DNA of 29,090 nucleotides from Candidatus Bathyarchaeota archaeon (lineage in GTDB: Archaea; Thermoproteota; Bathyarchaeia; Bathyarchaeales; UBA233). The notes beneath the pieces are model-generated. The model ran no database searches, was not told the DNA's origin, and saw nothing but the letters and a program-made list of their open reading frames with translations. The stretch covers positions 1 to 29,090 of the forward strand of contig SMYP01000027.1 in the NCBI GenBank assembly GCA_007050895.1. Direction: 5' to 3'. Positions 1 through 7,568 of this stretch are shown here, one piece after another. A program made the position numbers and the translations under genes. Every line of letters begins with the position of its first letter. Position 1 is the stretch's first letter.

Positions 1-711
1 TACTGCGAGGGTGAGGTAGTAGGTGTAGCCAAGTTGGAAGAGAGCCCCGACCAACACCATCAGTGGGATAAGGGTGTATCCCATGATTATGGTGAATACT
101 AGTCCCCGTTTATAACCGAGTATTACAGGTATGGTTCGAGAGCCACTGGAAAAGTCTGAAGCGTAATCCGCCAAATCCTCCCAGAGACTGTTGACAGCTG
201 TTGTTATGCCGATAAGAAGCACAAGGATTATGATGTTTATCGAGAAGACGTTGAAAAATGATGCTACAATCAGGACGGGGACTGCGCCAACTGTAAAGTT
301 AAGGATTGGTTTGTAGGCTGTTTTTCTAAGCCTGAAAGGTGGCACGGAGTACAATACTCCAAACACAATTCCCAGAGCTACAAATAATACGACATAGGGT
401 ATCATGGTGAATGCGCCAAGGGCAATTGAGAGCGATGTGAAGAACATGGCTGTAAACAGCCCCAGCTTTCCCAATTTTTTTGTGAATTTTGCTCGGAACG
501 GATCTGAAAGAGCGTCGAGGTCAACATCAAAAATGTTGTTTATGGCGTCTGCAGCGCTCCAAATGCAGAACGCAATTGCTCCTAAAAAAAACGCTTCAAA
601 CCACACAAGCGATCCTCCCATGAGAAAACTTGCCCCTACCGAAATCAGCAAAACCATCAAACCTCTCTCAATGGAGATAAACTGGGCAAATCCCTTCATA
701 TCATGAAGCAT
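1..711 (-). CDS. UbiA-family prenyltransferase, C-terminus cut by window edge
   Basis: Membrane-embedded prenyltransferase that would join an isoprenoid diphosphate to an acceptor; which acceptor cannot be told from this fragment. An open frame runs from the start at 711 to the window edge, 237 codons. It carries two Asp-rich motifs typical of the superfamily: NNIFDVDLDALSDPFR near residues 58-73 and DLADYASDFSSGSRTIPV further on. Between them lie several hydrophobic helices. Family members are usually about 280-300 residues, so roughly 50 residues are missing. Starts are possible at 711, 704 and 699; 711 was chosen because a TATA-like box lies about 30 bases upstream, giving an almost leaderless transcript. 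In archaea the superfamily includes digeranylgeranylglyceryl phosphate synthase and quinone or heme prenyltransferases. The first motif here does not look like classic DGGGPS, so the substrate is left open. Confidence 0.85.
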   Translation of the reverse strand, partial: MLHDMKGFAQFISIERGLMVLLISVGASFLMGGSLVWFEAFFLGAIAFCIWSAADAINNIFDVDLDALSDPFRAKFTKKLGKLGLFTAMFFTSLSIALGAFTMIPYVVLFVALGIVFGVLYSVPPFRLRKTAYKPILNFTVGAVPVLIVASFFNVFSINIIILVLLIGITTAVNSLWEDLADYASDFSSGSRTIPVILGYKRGLVFTIIMGYTLIPLMVLVGALFQLGYTYYLTLAV

Positions 712-1100
712 AACCCCATAGAGCAACGCCCTAATTATTTAAATAGTTCTCCGAGGAGACACAAAACGCTCATAAGATTGTGCACAAACAAACTTTCAAT
801 TTAAGAAAAATTTCAATATAACGTTTCAAGATGCAGAGGCATCAAATGATGAGACCAAGATCATAAGGTTGGAAGACAGAATAGCTGTTAAAGCAACTCA
901 CAGGATAATCTTGAGAATTAGCAGACTTTTCAAAACTCCATAGTTCCGAAACAGCTGATTTGTATACCTATTTTTAGTCTTACCTAGGATAAATACAAAG
1001 TTTGCTTATTATTTCTATTGGATTTGTCGCTTTGCCTAGATTAAGTTATTAGGTGCGATTTGGAAAGTTAATCCTCAAAGTCAGAAAAGAGATGAATTTT
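712..1100. other. Intergenic stretch, no supported gene
   Basis: Divergent interval between the UbiA gene and the TIM-barrel gene. It holds the UbiA TATA box. A frame at 776-943 stays open for 55 codons on the plus strand but has no ATG or GTG start and no recognisable domain. The last part (1053-1100) may instead be an N-terminal extension of the downstream gene. No tRNA or C/D-box pattern was seen. Confidence 0.5.
736..745 (-). promoter_or_regulatory. TATA-like box for the UbiA gene
   Basis: The minus strand reads CTATTTAAATAATTAG here. Its centre is about 30 bases before the ATG at 711, the spacing expected for a leaderless or near-leaderless archaeal transcript. Confidence 0.5.
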
Positions 1101-1886
1101 ATGCCCAAGCTAAAGGTTGGTGTTTCGATGCTTTATTGTTTAAGCGAACCATTCGATAGGATGCTCAAGAGTTTGACCAAAGTTGATGTGCATCTTGTTG
1201 AGATTGTGGATGAAGGATTACATGAGCTTAGCAGGAAAAGGGTTGCAAAACTTAAGGAGATTGCGAAAGTTAAAAGTATAAAATACACGGTTCATGCTCC
1301 TTTTGCAGACATTAACATCGCTTCGCCTTCCAAATCACTGTTGAACGCTTCCGTCAAAAGGCTTGAACAGTCAATGGCATATGCCAAAGACTTAAACGCG
1401 CAACTCTGGGTTTTCCATCCGGGTGCAAAAACAGGTATCAGTAGCTTCTACCCAGGAGAAGACTGGAGAAAAAACAGCCAAACAATACAAGAACTGCACG
1501 AAAATGCTGAGAAACATGGTTTAAACATAGCCATAGAGAATCTCCCAGAAAAATACGGCTTCCTCATGAGAAACCCTGAGGACTTCCAAAGATTTTACAA
1601 GGAGACGGCCCTAGATGACATCGGCATAACCTTGGACGTTGGACATGCAAACCTCGAAAACCAAACAATAAAATTCCTCAAAACACTACCCGATAAAATT
1701 GTAAATATTCACCTCAGCGATAACAATGGCGAACACGACCAACACTTAGGCATAGGGCATGGAAAGATAGACTGGCAACAATTCTCACAAACGCTGCATG
1801 AAATAGACTACGATAAAAATATAATCATTGAAGCCATAGAACACGTAAAAGAAAGTCTGCAAAAACTATGTGAAATGACCCATTAA
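1101..1886 (+). CDS. Sugar phosphate isomerase/epimerase-like TIM barrel protein
   Basis: Member of the xylose-isomerase-like / AP endonuclease 2 barrel superfamily (COG1082), 261 residues from the ATG at 1101. The strand-end motifs are in order: HAPF (H65), FHPG (H106), IENLP (E146), LDVGHAN (D179, H182), IHLSDN (H204, D207), a GHGKIDW segment, and IIEAI (E244). These supply the divalent-metal ligands of the family. The exact sugar or cyclitol substrate cannot be inferred. The frame is open back to a GTG at 1053 and another ATG at 1092; 1101 was chosen because the barrel's first strand (KVGVSM) follows directly, with a weak GAG site upstream. The stop overlaps the 3' end of the convergent rnz by 4 bases. 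Confidence 0.85.
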   Translation: MPKLKVGVSMLYCLSEPFDRMLKSLTKVDVHLVEIVDEGLHELSRKRVAKLKEIAKVKSIKYTVHAPFADINIASPSKSLLNASVKRLEQSMAYAKDLNAQLWVFHPGAKTGISSFYPGEDWRKNSQTIQELHENAEKHGLNIAIENLPEKYGFLMRNPEDFQRFYKETALDDIGITLDVGHANLENQTIKFLKTLPDKIVNIHLSDNNGEHDQHLGIGHGKIDWQQFSQTLHEIDYDKNIIIEAIEHVKESLQKLCEMTH

Positions 1887-2809
1887 CCCTTAAAAAGTGC
1901 CAACTTTAACACTAGAAAATCTTCCGCTACAATCACTTCTTTGAAAACTTGTTGCGCTTGCTCGAAAAGTAACCGCGAATCCGCGTACCTTGCACTGACG
2001 TGCGTTAGAACCAGCCTTTTTGCTTTCGCCTTTTTAGCTTGCATAGCAGCTTGACTAGGAGTAGAATGACCATCCAACTCGGCCTTCTCAGCAAGCGCAT
2101 CATCAAAGGTAGCCTCATGAATAACCAAGTCCGAATCTGCCGCGAACTTGATAAAACTTTCAAACGGTCTTGTGTCACCGGAATACACAATTTTTCTACC
2201 CTTCCGAGGGGACCCTAAAACAGATTCAGGATGCACAACACGACCATCTGATAACTTGACGCTGTCACCATGCTGAAGCAGTGACCACAGCTCTCCCTCA
2301 GGAATACCCAACGCTTTGGCTCTATCAGGATGAAACTTCCCCGGCCGAGTTTTCTCGGTAAACGCATACGACCAACCACTTATAACATGATTAGACCTGA
2401 CTGCTTCAATAAAATATTCCGCTTCTTCACACACTGCTCCGTCGCAGCAAACCTCGTTAATTTCAACATCAAAAGTTAAACCAAAATTCAAGCTATCCTT
2501 AACACACTTAAAAAACTGTCCTATACCAACAGGACCATAAACCTCAAGCTTCCTCTCCCTACCTAACAAAGCCATAGTCTGCAGAAGCCCCGGCAAACCC
2601 AAGACGTGATCACCATGCATGTGAGACACGAAAATCTTCATTTTTCTGTGAAAACCCACCTTAGCCTTCACCATCTGCCGTTGCACACCCTCACCACAAT
2701 CAAACATTATTTGTTCGCTCTGACGCTGCAAAAGCACAGCTGGTAAACTCCTTCCCATCGTTGGTATGCTACCACCTGTTCCAAGGAACACCACGTGTAG
2801 ACTCAACAC
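1883..2809 (-). CDS. rnz: Ribonuclease Z (tRNA 3' processing endonuclease)
   Basis: Cuts the 3' trailer from tRNA precursors before CCA addition. The protein has 308 residues, the normal length of the short RNase Z form. The metallo-beta-lactamase motif is SHMHGDH (H63, H65, D67, H68). Further ligands are H141 in NHVISGWSY, D212 in YSGDTRP and H270 in LTHVSARY. HEATFDD and the DGHST segment (H248) complete the RNase Z pattern. The start is GTG at 2809, preceded by GAGGTG on the minus strand 5 bases upstream, overlapping the stop region of trmG10. It is the third gene of a tight minus operon prs-trmG10-rnz, which suits a tRNA maturation role. Confidence 0.95.
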   Translation of the reverse strand: MLSLHVVFLGTGGSIPTMGRSLPAVLLQRQSEQIMFDCGEGVQRQMVKAKVGFHRKMKIFVSHMHGDHVLGLPGLLQTMALLGRERKLEVYGPVGIGQFFKCVKDSLNFGLTFDVEINEVCCDGAVCEEAEYFIEAVRSNHVISGWSYAFTEKTRPGKFHPDRAKALGIPEGELWSLLQHGDSVKLSDGRVVHPESVLGSPRKGRKIVYSGDTRPFESFIKFAADSDLVIHEATFDDALAEKAELDGHSTPSQAAMQAKKAKAKRLVLTHVSARYADSRLLFEQAQQVFKEVIVAEDFLVLKLALFKG

Positions 2810-2818
2810 AACTGCACC

Positions 2819-3856
2819 TCATACTTTCTCGAACACTGCAATCTCTCGCGTTAGAGTTCCATGAACATATGCGAAATGAGATTCTAAATGTCTATAACCC
2901 AAGTTCTCACCAATATTAGAGATACCTAGTGATTTCGGCGAAGCAATACAAATCAGTTGCCCCATTCCAAGCAAATCCAAAGCAGAACTCAACACGCCCT
3001 CAACAATCTCTTTTGTGGTGGACTTCAGGGTTGTCGCCGACTTGCCATAAGGAGGATCGGTGACAACTCGATCGACACCCACCAAAGGCAACCTTCTAGA
3101 GTCCGCAATTACCACACCCTCTGCCTCTACACCAAAATATCTAAGGTTCTTCCGAGTGCCTTCCGCCATACGTCGCTGAACATCAAAACCTAAAACCCTG
3201 CAACCAACAAAAGCTGCTTCAATCATCGCACTGCCCGTACCACAAAATGGATCGAACACCAACTCCCCAGACTTTGCGCGCGACAAATTCACCATGCATC
3301 TTGCAAGTTTCGAAGGCATAGCCGAAGGATGAAAAAACGGCTTTTTCCTCGGACGTCTCTCCGAGAATGTTAAAGTTTGCATCTCAGCAAGCTTAAGACC
3401 AAAAATCAGCTTACCGCTGGTTAAAACACCGAAAAAAGTCTTATTCGGCTTATTCAAGTTAACCCTTGTGCCCGTTGTGCTATTAAGTATGTACTTGCCA
3501 AGTTTTCCCTCAAGGGGAACACTCCTGATCTTTTCTGAGTATTCTTTCACTCGTCTTACGCGAACTGCAAAGCTCTCACCCTCTCCTAAAAAACCTCCAA
3601 AATTTACCGAATTTGCTGCTTTCATAATCGCAGCTTCTTCAGCTTCACACGCAAAGAGTTCAAATCCACATGTTCTGGTAAGAGCTGATCTTCGGTGAAT
3701 TACGTCCACGCTGTTTTGATCTGCGACCAGCCTCACCAGCTGATCAAGGCGCTCTTTGACTTCAAAGGCAAAGCCTTCAGCCTCAAGAATTGCCTTTAGC
3801 TCCGCAGCAGGCATAGTTTCGTTTTCGCCCGAAAGCAAAAAGAAAAGCTCAGCCAC
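2819..3856 (-). CDS. trmG10: tRNA (guanine10-N2)-methyltransferase, THUMP type
   Basis: Methylates the exocyclic N2 of guanosine 10 in tRNA (TIGR01177-like), 345 residues. The N-terminal half (about residues 45-155) matches a THUMP RNA-binding domain. The C-terminal half is a Rossmann methyltransferase with the SAM motif DPFCGTGSAMIEAA (from residue 202) and catalytic TDPPYG at 266-271; N2-guanine methyltransferases use such a D-P-P-Y motif. The start is GTG at 3856. It overlaps the end of prs by 8 bases (GTGGCTGA), which suggests translational coupling. The rnz SD site lies just after its stop. Confidence 0.93.
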   Translation of the reverse strand: MAELFFLLSGENETMPAAELKAILEAEGFAFEVKERLDQLVRLVADQNSVDVIHRRSALTRTCGFELFACEAEEAAIMKAANSVNFGGFLGEGESFAVRVRRVKEYSEKIRSVPLEGKLGKYILNSTTGTRVNLNKPNKTFFGVLTSGKLIFGLKLAEMQTLTFSERRPRKKPFFHPSAMPSKLARCMVNLSRAKSGELVFDPFCGTGSAMIEAAFVGCRVLGFDVQRRMAEGTRKNLRYFGVEAEGVVIADSRRLPLVGVDRVVTDPPYGKSATTLKSTTKEIVEGVLSSALDLLGMGQLICIASPKSLGISNIGENLGYRHLESHFAYVHGTLTREIAVFEKV

Positions 3857-4733
3857 TTTTCCGCGCCTTCAAAACCTTCGAAATCAACGGTGCTAGCGAG
3901 ACCTTGCTGATCTGGTTAGGGACGCTGTCAGTGCCCACAATCTCCTCAACCCCTGCTTCAATTATCCGCCGTTCAGCGTCACCCACCAGAACAGGATGAA
4001 CACAAGCTGCAAATATCCTTGTAGCGCCAAGACCCCGCAGAATCTTCGTCGCACCAACAATCGTTCCACCCGTACTAATAATATCATCAAAAATTATGAC
4101 CGTTTGCCCTTTCACATTTAATCCATCAGCTGACTGAGTTGTTTGTCCCGTGTAGCGGTCACGCCGCTTATCAAGATATCCAACACCACCACCCAAAACG
4201 GCTTGTGCTTGTTTTGCGATATACATTGCACCTTTGTCTGGTGCCAACGCAAAAGCTTTGTGGTAGCCTTTCTCTATAAAATATTCAGCTAGTAGCGGAA
4301 TGGCCGATAGAGTTTCAGCTGGGAAAGGAAATTCTTTCAGTGTATTTTCCGAGTGAATGTTCACTGTAACCAAAGCGTCAACACCAGCAGCGTTTAACAT
4401 GCGTGCTACGGTTTCAATACTTACTCCTTCTCCTTTCAAAAACATTTTATCCTGACGTGCGTAACCCAAGTAAGGAACCACAACAGCGACCTTAGACGCT
4501 CCATTTCGCTTGGAAGCATCAGCCAAAAAAGCTAGTTGCATCAATCTGCTATCCTGTGGTGCACTAGTGGTCTGAACTATAACTACATGCTCATTCTGAA
4601 CTGAACCCTCCAACCGAACATAAGATTCCCCATCAGGAAACGGTTTATATTCAACCCCCACTGTTTCCAAATCCGCCAACTCTGCTGTTTTTTCACCCAA
4701 CTCCTTCGATGCAGGGCCGAGAACAATCTTCAT
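3849..4733 (-). CDS. prs: Ribose-phosphate pyrophosphokinase (PRPP synthetase)
   Basis: Makes PRPP from ribose 5-phosphate and ATP for nucleotide, histidine and tryptophan synthesis. The protein has 294 residues, the usual archaeal size, shorter than most bacterial enzymes. Recognisable parts are the flexible-loop segment PYLGYARQDKMF (88-99), NIHS (125-128), a DKRRDR segment (188-193) that should supply the catalytic basic residues, and the PRPP-binding loop VIIFDDIISTGGT (212-224). The start is ATG at 4733. A minus-strand AT-rich element (GCTAAAAATC, near 4772) could be its TATA box. First gene of the operon with trmG10 and rnz. Confidence 0.96.
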   Translation of the reverse strand: MKIVLGPASKELGEKTAELADLETVGVEYKPFPDGESYVRLEGSVQNEHVVIVQTTSAPQDSRLMQLAFLADASKRNGASKVAVVVPYLGYARQDKMFLKGEGVSIETVARMLNAAGVDALVTVNIHSENTLKEFPFPAETLSAIPLLAEYFIEKGYHKAFALAPDKGAMYIAKQAQAVLGGGVGYLDKRRDRYTGQTTQSADGLNVKGQTVIIFDDIISTGGTIVGATKILRGLGATRIFAACVHPVLVGDAERRIIEAGVEEIVGTDSVPNQISKVSLAPLISKVLKARKSG

Positions 4734-4895
4734 TCAGACATCACTGCTTTAACATGAGACACACTTGATTTTTAGCTTTATCCCCTGCTTAGAATGTTTA
4801 ATGAAATTCCAGATAGTTCAGCAAATTTAAGCAGCAATTACTTTTCTTCTCATCATAAATCTTTTAATAATGCTTAATAGCGGCTTCATGCCTTC

Positions 4896-4906
4896 TTTTT
4901 TAAATA
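4896..4906 (+). promoter_or_regulatory. TATA-like box for the LarA-family gene
   Basis: The sequence TTTTTAAATAT has its centre about 26 bases before the ATG at 4926, with no SD between them. This is the classic geometry of a leaderless archaeal transcript. Confidence 0.6.
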
Positions 4907-4925
4907 TTAACCGTGTGAATGTCTG

Positions 4926-6200
4926 ATGGTAGATATTTGGCTTCCCTATGGGAAAAGCGATGTGTGCGCTAGAATTCCAGCACGTAACCTTCTCGGCTCA
5001 ATTGAACCTAAGCAGGTAGCTGGCGCTGAGGACGTTAAAGCTGAAATTGAAAGAGCCTTATGTAATCCCATTGACTCTAAACGGCTAAGCGAAATCGCTG
5101 AGGCAGAGCATAAAGTTGCCATTGTCGTGGATGACTTTACCCGAAGCACACCAAGCCGTGTAATGATACCGCTAGTACTCACGGAGCTTAGGTCTGCTGG
5201 GGTTAAAGACGAACACATTACGGTCATATTTGGCTGCGGTACACATAGGGCAGTTAAACCAGAAGAAGCGGTACAACTGGTTGGTGAAGAAGTTCTCAAA
5301 CACGTGAGAACCATTAGTCATAATTGTGAAGCAGATGATTTGATTTCCGTCGGCAAGACAAAACATGGAAATAATGTGCACTTAAACCGCTTTTTTGCAG
5401 AGGCGGATTTGAAAGTGCTTGTGGGCGATGTAGGTTTTCACTATTACGCTGGCTACGGCGGTGGACGCAAAAGCGTAATGCCGGGTGTATCAGGTAAAGA
5501 AACCATCAGCCACAACCACGCGATGCTTCTTGACACCAAGGCTACTACTGGGGTTTTGGAGGGCAACCCTGTTCACGAGGATATGACAGAAGCGGCGAAG
5601 CTGGCGAAAGTGGATTTCATCCTTAATGTGGTAACCAACGGCAATGGAGAAATCGTGAAGGCATTTGCCGGCGATTTAGAGCAAGCTTTCCTTGAAGCAA
5701 CCAAACTTGTGGATGACATATACCGAGTATCTGTTGACCGTAGAGCTGATATTGTAGTAGTGAGCCCCGGAGGGTATCCAGAGGATATAAACCTGTATCA
5801 GGCATACAAAGCGCTGGATAACGCTTTGGAAGTGACAAAGCGCGGAGGCATTGTAATAATGGTAGCTGAATGCCCTGAAGGATATGGCAACCAGGTGTTT
5901 TATGAATGGATGACACGACTGGAAGATTTGAAAAAGGTGGAACGCCAGATTAAGCGCCACTTTGAGTTAGGCGGGCACAAAGCGTATTATCTATTAAAAG
6001 CCCTGAAAAGTCATCAGCTTATTCTAGTTTCTTCAATGCCAGATTACTATGCTAACGGCGTTTTCAAATTAAAAACAGCGCGAGCGGTCAACGACGCGCT
6101 GCGGGAAGCGTTGAAGATTAGTGGTTCACAGGCTAGGGTATGGGCTATACCTCAGGGAAATTCAACTTTGCCTACCGTTAAATCATCGGAAAACGCATAG
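4926..6200 (+). CDS. larA: LarA-family (DUF2088) nickel-pincer 2-hydroxyacid racemase/epimerase
   Basis: Cytoplasmic enzyme of the lactate racemase family, 424 residues, full length. It shows DDFTRSTP (69-76), CGTHRAV with H107, and HYYAGYGGGRKSVMPG with H172 and K182, followed by H198 in SHNH. The spacing from H172 to K182 (10) and from K182 to H198 (16) equals that of H174, K184 and H200 in Lactobacillus plantarum LarA. There Lys184 holds the nickel-pincer nucleotide cofactor and His200 binds nickel. All key residues are therefore present. Many LarA homologues act on 2-hydroxyacids other than lactate, so the substrate is not assigned. The cofactor-making genes larB, larC and larE are not in this window. 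It stands alone with its own leaderless promoter. Confidence 0.9.
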   Translation: MVDIWLPYGKSDVCARIPARNLLGSIEPKQVAGAEDVKAEIERALCNPIDSKRLSEIAEAEHKVAIVVDDFTRSTPSRVMIPLVLTELRSAGVKDEHITVIFGCGTHRAVKPEEAVQLVGEEVLKHVRTISHNCEADDLISVGKTKHGNNVHLNRFFAEADLKVLVGDVGFHYYAGYGGGRKSVMPGVSGKETISHNHAMLLDTKATTGVLEGNPVHEDMTEAAKLAKVDFILNVVTNGNGEIVKAFAGDLEQAFLEATKLVDDIYRVSVDRRADIVVVSPGGYPEDINLYQAYKALDNALEVTKRGGIVIMVAECPEGYGNQVFYEWMTRLEDLKKVERQIKRHFELGGHKAYYLLKALKSHQLILVSSMPDYYANGVFKLKTARAVNDALREALKISGSQARVWAIPQGNSTLPTVKSSENA

Positions 6201-6298
6201 TTTAAACATATGATTCTCAAGAATTGATCACAACTTATGGGTTATGAAGCGTAAGCTTTAAGTCTGGTTCTTAAACTTTCGTTTAAGAAGGCGAAAAG

Positions 6299-6775
6299 AT
6301 GCAACAGACTTTCAAGCTGCGCAAATTCAAGCCAGACGATTTGCAGAGTGTAATGCACATCAACCGTCTTTGTCTACCTGAGAATTACATGGATTTTTTC
6401 TTTATGGATTTGCATGAGCGTTTTCCTGAAACCTTCATAGTAGCCGAGGAAGACGGTAAAATCGTAGGCTACATAATGTGCCGAATCGAAGTTGGTTTGG
6501 CAAGTATTGGTTTAGGTGGCTTGATAAGGAAAGGTCATGTGGTGTCCATCGCAGTTTTGCCAAAAGGTAGACGGAAGGGAGTGGCTCAAGCTTTGATAAC
6601 CCAAGCCATAAAAGGCATGACCTATTACAAAGCTAAACTGTGTTACTTGGAAGTAAGGGTGACTAACCACCCAGGTGTCTCACTTTACAAGAAGCTGGGG
6701 TTTGAGGTAAGCCGAACGCTTAACGGATACTACTCAGACGGGGAAGACGCTTACATGATGTCCAAAAAGTTGTAA
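6299..6775 (+). CDS. rimI: RimI/Ard1-type N-terminal acetyltransferase
   Basis: GNAT-fold protein of 158 residues that would transfer acetyl from acetyl-CoA to protein N-termini; archaea usually carry one broad-specificity enzyme of this type. Motif A is VVSIAVLPKGRRKGVAQALI (81-100), with the pyrophosphate-binding RRxGxA loop at 91-96. The typical YLEVRVTNHPGVSLYKKLGF segment follows at 116-135. The GYYSDGEDAYMM end (143-154) is characteristic of the archaeal/eukaryotic Ard1 type. The start is ATG at 6299 with a weak AGGCG site about 8 bases upstream and a TATA-like CTTAAACT about 25 bases upstream. It is followed by a T-tract and hairpin that probably end transcription. Confidence 0.9.
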   Translation: MQQTFKLRKFKPDDLQSVMHINRLCLPENYMDFFFMDLHERFPETFIVAEEDGKIVGYIMCRIEVGLASIGLGGLIRKGHVVSIAVLPKGRRKGVAQALITQAIKGMTYYKAKLCYLEVRVTNHPGVSLYKKLGFEVSRTLNGYYSDGEDAYMMSKKL

Positions 6776-6783
6776 GCATGAAC

Positions 6784-6817
6784 TTTTTTTCCTTTATTGG
6801 AAAGGCTAAACAAAAAA
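6784..6817. terminator. Probable bidirectional terminator between convergent genes
   Basis: Between rimI (plus) and the small coiled-coil gene (minus) lie a T7 tract (6784-6790), a perfect 5-bp inverted repeat CCTTT-attgg-AAAGG (6791-6805) and an A6 tract (6812-6817) that is a T6 tract on the minus strand. Archaeal RNA polymerase stops at U-tracts, so each strand has its own stop signal. Confidence 0.5.
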
Positions 6818-6838
6818 GGAGTCATAAAAATGGTGTTG

Positions 6839-7015
6839 TTATTTGAGTTTTTTCAGTTCATCTTCCAACTGTTTGACCCGTTTCTTGAGCATTTCGTTCT
6901 CTTCCTCTAATGCTTTAATTTTTGCAGCATCCTGCATTGCCTTCTTCTTTCTCTTTTCTTCATCCAAATTCTTTGCGTCAACCCACGGAGGAGTGCCGCT
7001 GCTACCCCAACCCAT
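6839..7015 (-). CDS. Small coiled-coil protein, 58 residues, function unknown
   Basis: Short gene below the usual length cutoff. The minus frame starts with ATG at 7015, preceded by GAGGT 4 bases upstream, and runs 58 codons to TAA. The N-terminus is MGWGSSGTPPWVDAKNL, rich in Gly, Ser, Pro and two Trp. The rest is strongly charged and helical (EEKRKKK..., then ALEEENEMLKKRVKQLEDEL). Leucines and other hydrophobics fall in a heptad-like pattern, so it should form a coiled coil. A TATA-like TTTAAAT lies near 7054, giving a leader of about 13 bases that contains the SD. The well-formed expression signals and biased composition make it a real gene. I do not recognise the family; a DNA- or protein-binding accessory subunit is possible. 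Confidence 0.75.
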   Translation of the reverse strand: MGWGSSGTPPWVDAKNLDEEKRKKKAMQDAAKIKALEEENEMLKKRVKQLEDELKKLK

Positions 7016-7049
7016 AGAACCTCACCTAATAATGCGTTGGCTTCGTTAG

Positions 7050-7058
7050 ATTTAAAAT
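7050..7058 (-). promoter_or_regulatory. TATA-like box for the 58-residue gene
   Basis: The minus strand reads CATTTTAAATCTAACG. Its centre is about 39 bases before the ATG at 7015, placing the SD GAGGT in a short leader. Confidence 0.45.
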
Positions 7059-7149
7059 GTGTGTTTGAATAGTTGCTAATGTTTCATTGAAGAAGCCAAC
7101 ATAGACATCCCAACTAGCGCGTTTTTTTGAAAGGATTGAACAAGAGAAA

Positions 7150-7492
7150 ATGGCAAATGGAATAGCAGTCATAGCGAAGAGAAAGAAGATTGCACTTGTA
7201 ACCCACAACCACAAGAAAGAAGACTTGCTTGATTGGGTAAGATTCAACAAGGAAACACTGCTTGAGCCTGAACTCTTAGCAACCGGAACGACAGGCAAAC
7301 CAGTAGATAGGCACACGTATAGCTGAAGGATGCATTGACTTTCTAATTTTCTTCTGTGCTCATTTGAAGTCTCTGTCAGATGACCCAGATATAGAGGCGT
7401 TATGACGCATGGCTATGGTTTGGAATGTGCCCCTTGCTTGAAATCGCTCTTCTGCTGATTTCTTCGCCGCTTATTTGTTAGGAATATACTAG
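7150..7492 (+). pseudogene. mgsA: Decayed methylglyoxal synthase (mgsA) remnant
   Basis: Methylglyoxal synthase turns dihydroxyacetone phosphate into methylglyoxal. The first piece (7150-7326) starts at an ATG and encodes the family's N-terminus: IALVTHNHKKEDLLDW, RFNKETLLEPEL and LATGTTGK, then stops after 58 codons. The second piece, in another frame from 7322, encodes EGCIDFLIFF, DDPDIEAL, MAMVWNVPLA and NRSSADF. These match the conserved second half (DFLIFFWDPL, HDPDVKALLR, WNIPVA, NxATADF). They are interrupted by TGA at 7403 and 7439 and end at TAG 7490. About 17-20 residues between the pieces are missing, including the GGDQQ segment with the catalytic aspartate. Frameshift plus deletion plus two internal stops leave no possible product. 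The minus-strand frame at 7026-7316 is only the antisense of this remnant. Confidence 0.85.
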
Positions 7493-7568
7493 AACCCCTT
7501 ACGACATTGAGGCTTATAGACAGAAGCTCGCAAACATTTGAGTTCGATTGACTTCAGTTTATTTGTGC

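Noticed and set aside
776..943. 55-codon open plus-strand frame with protein-like composition
   Set aside because: It has no ATG or GTG start and no SD, and no family is recognised; it may be a relic but cannot be supported.
846..955. ATGATGA followed by CTGA, considered as a C/D-box RNA
   Set aside because: The boxes are about 100 bases apart and no internal D'/C' boxes are present; archaeal C/D RNAs are about 50-60 bases.
7026..7316. 96-codon minus-strand frame with a hydrophobic segment, resembling a small membrane protein
   Set aside because: It lies antisense to the mgsA remnant, whose plus-strand frames match a known family; the hydrophobic run is the complement of the Lys-rich codons of MgsA.
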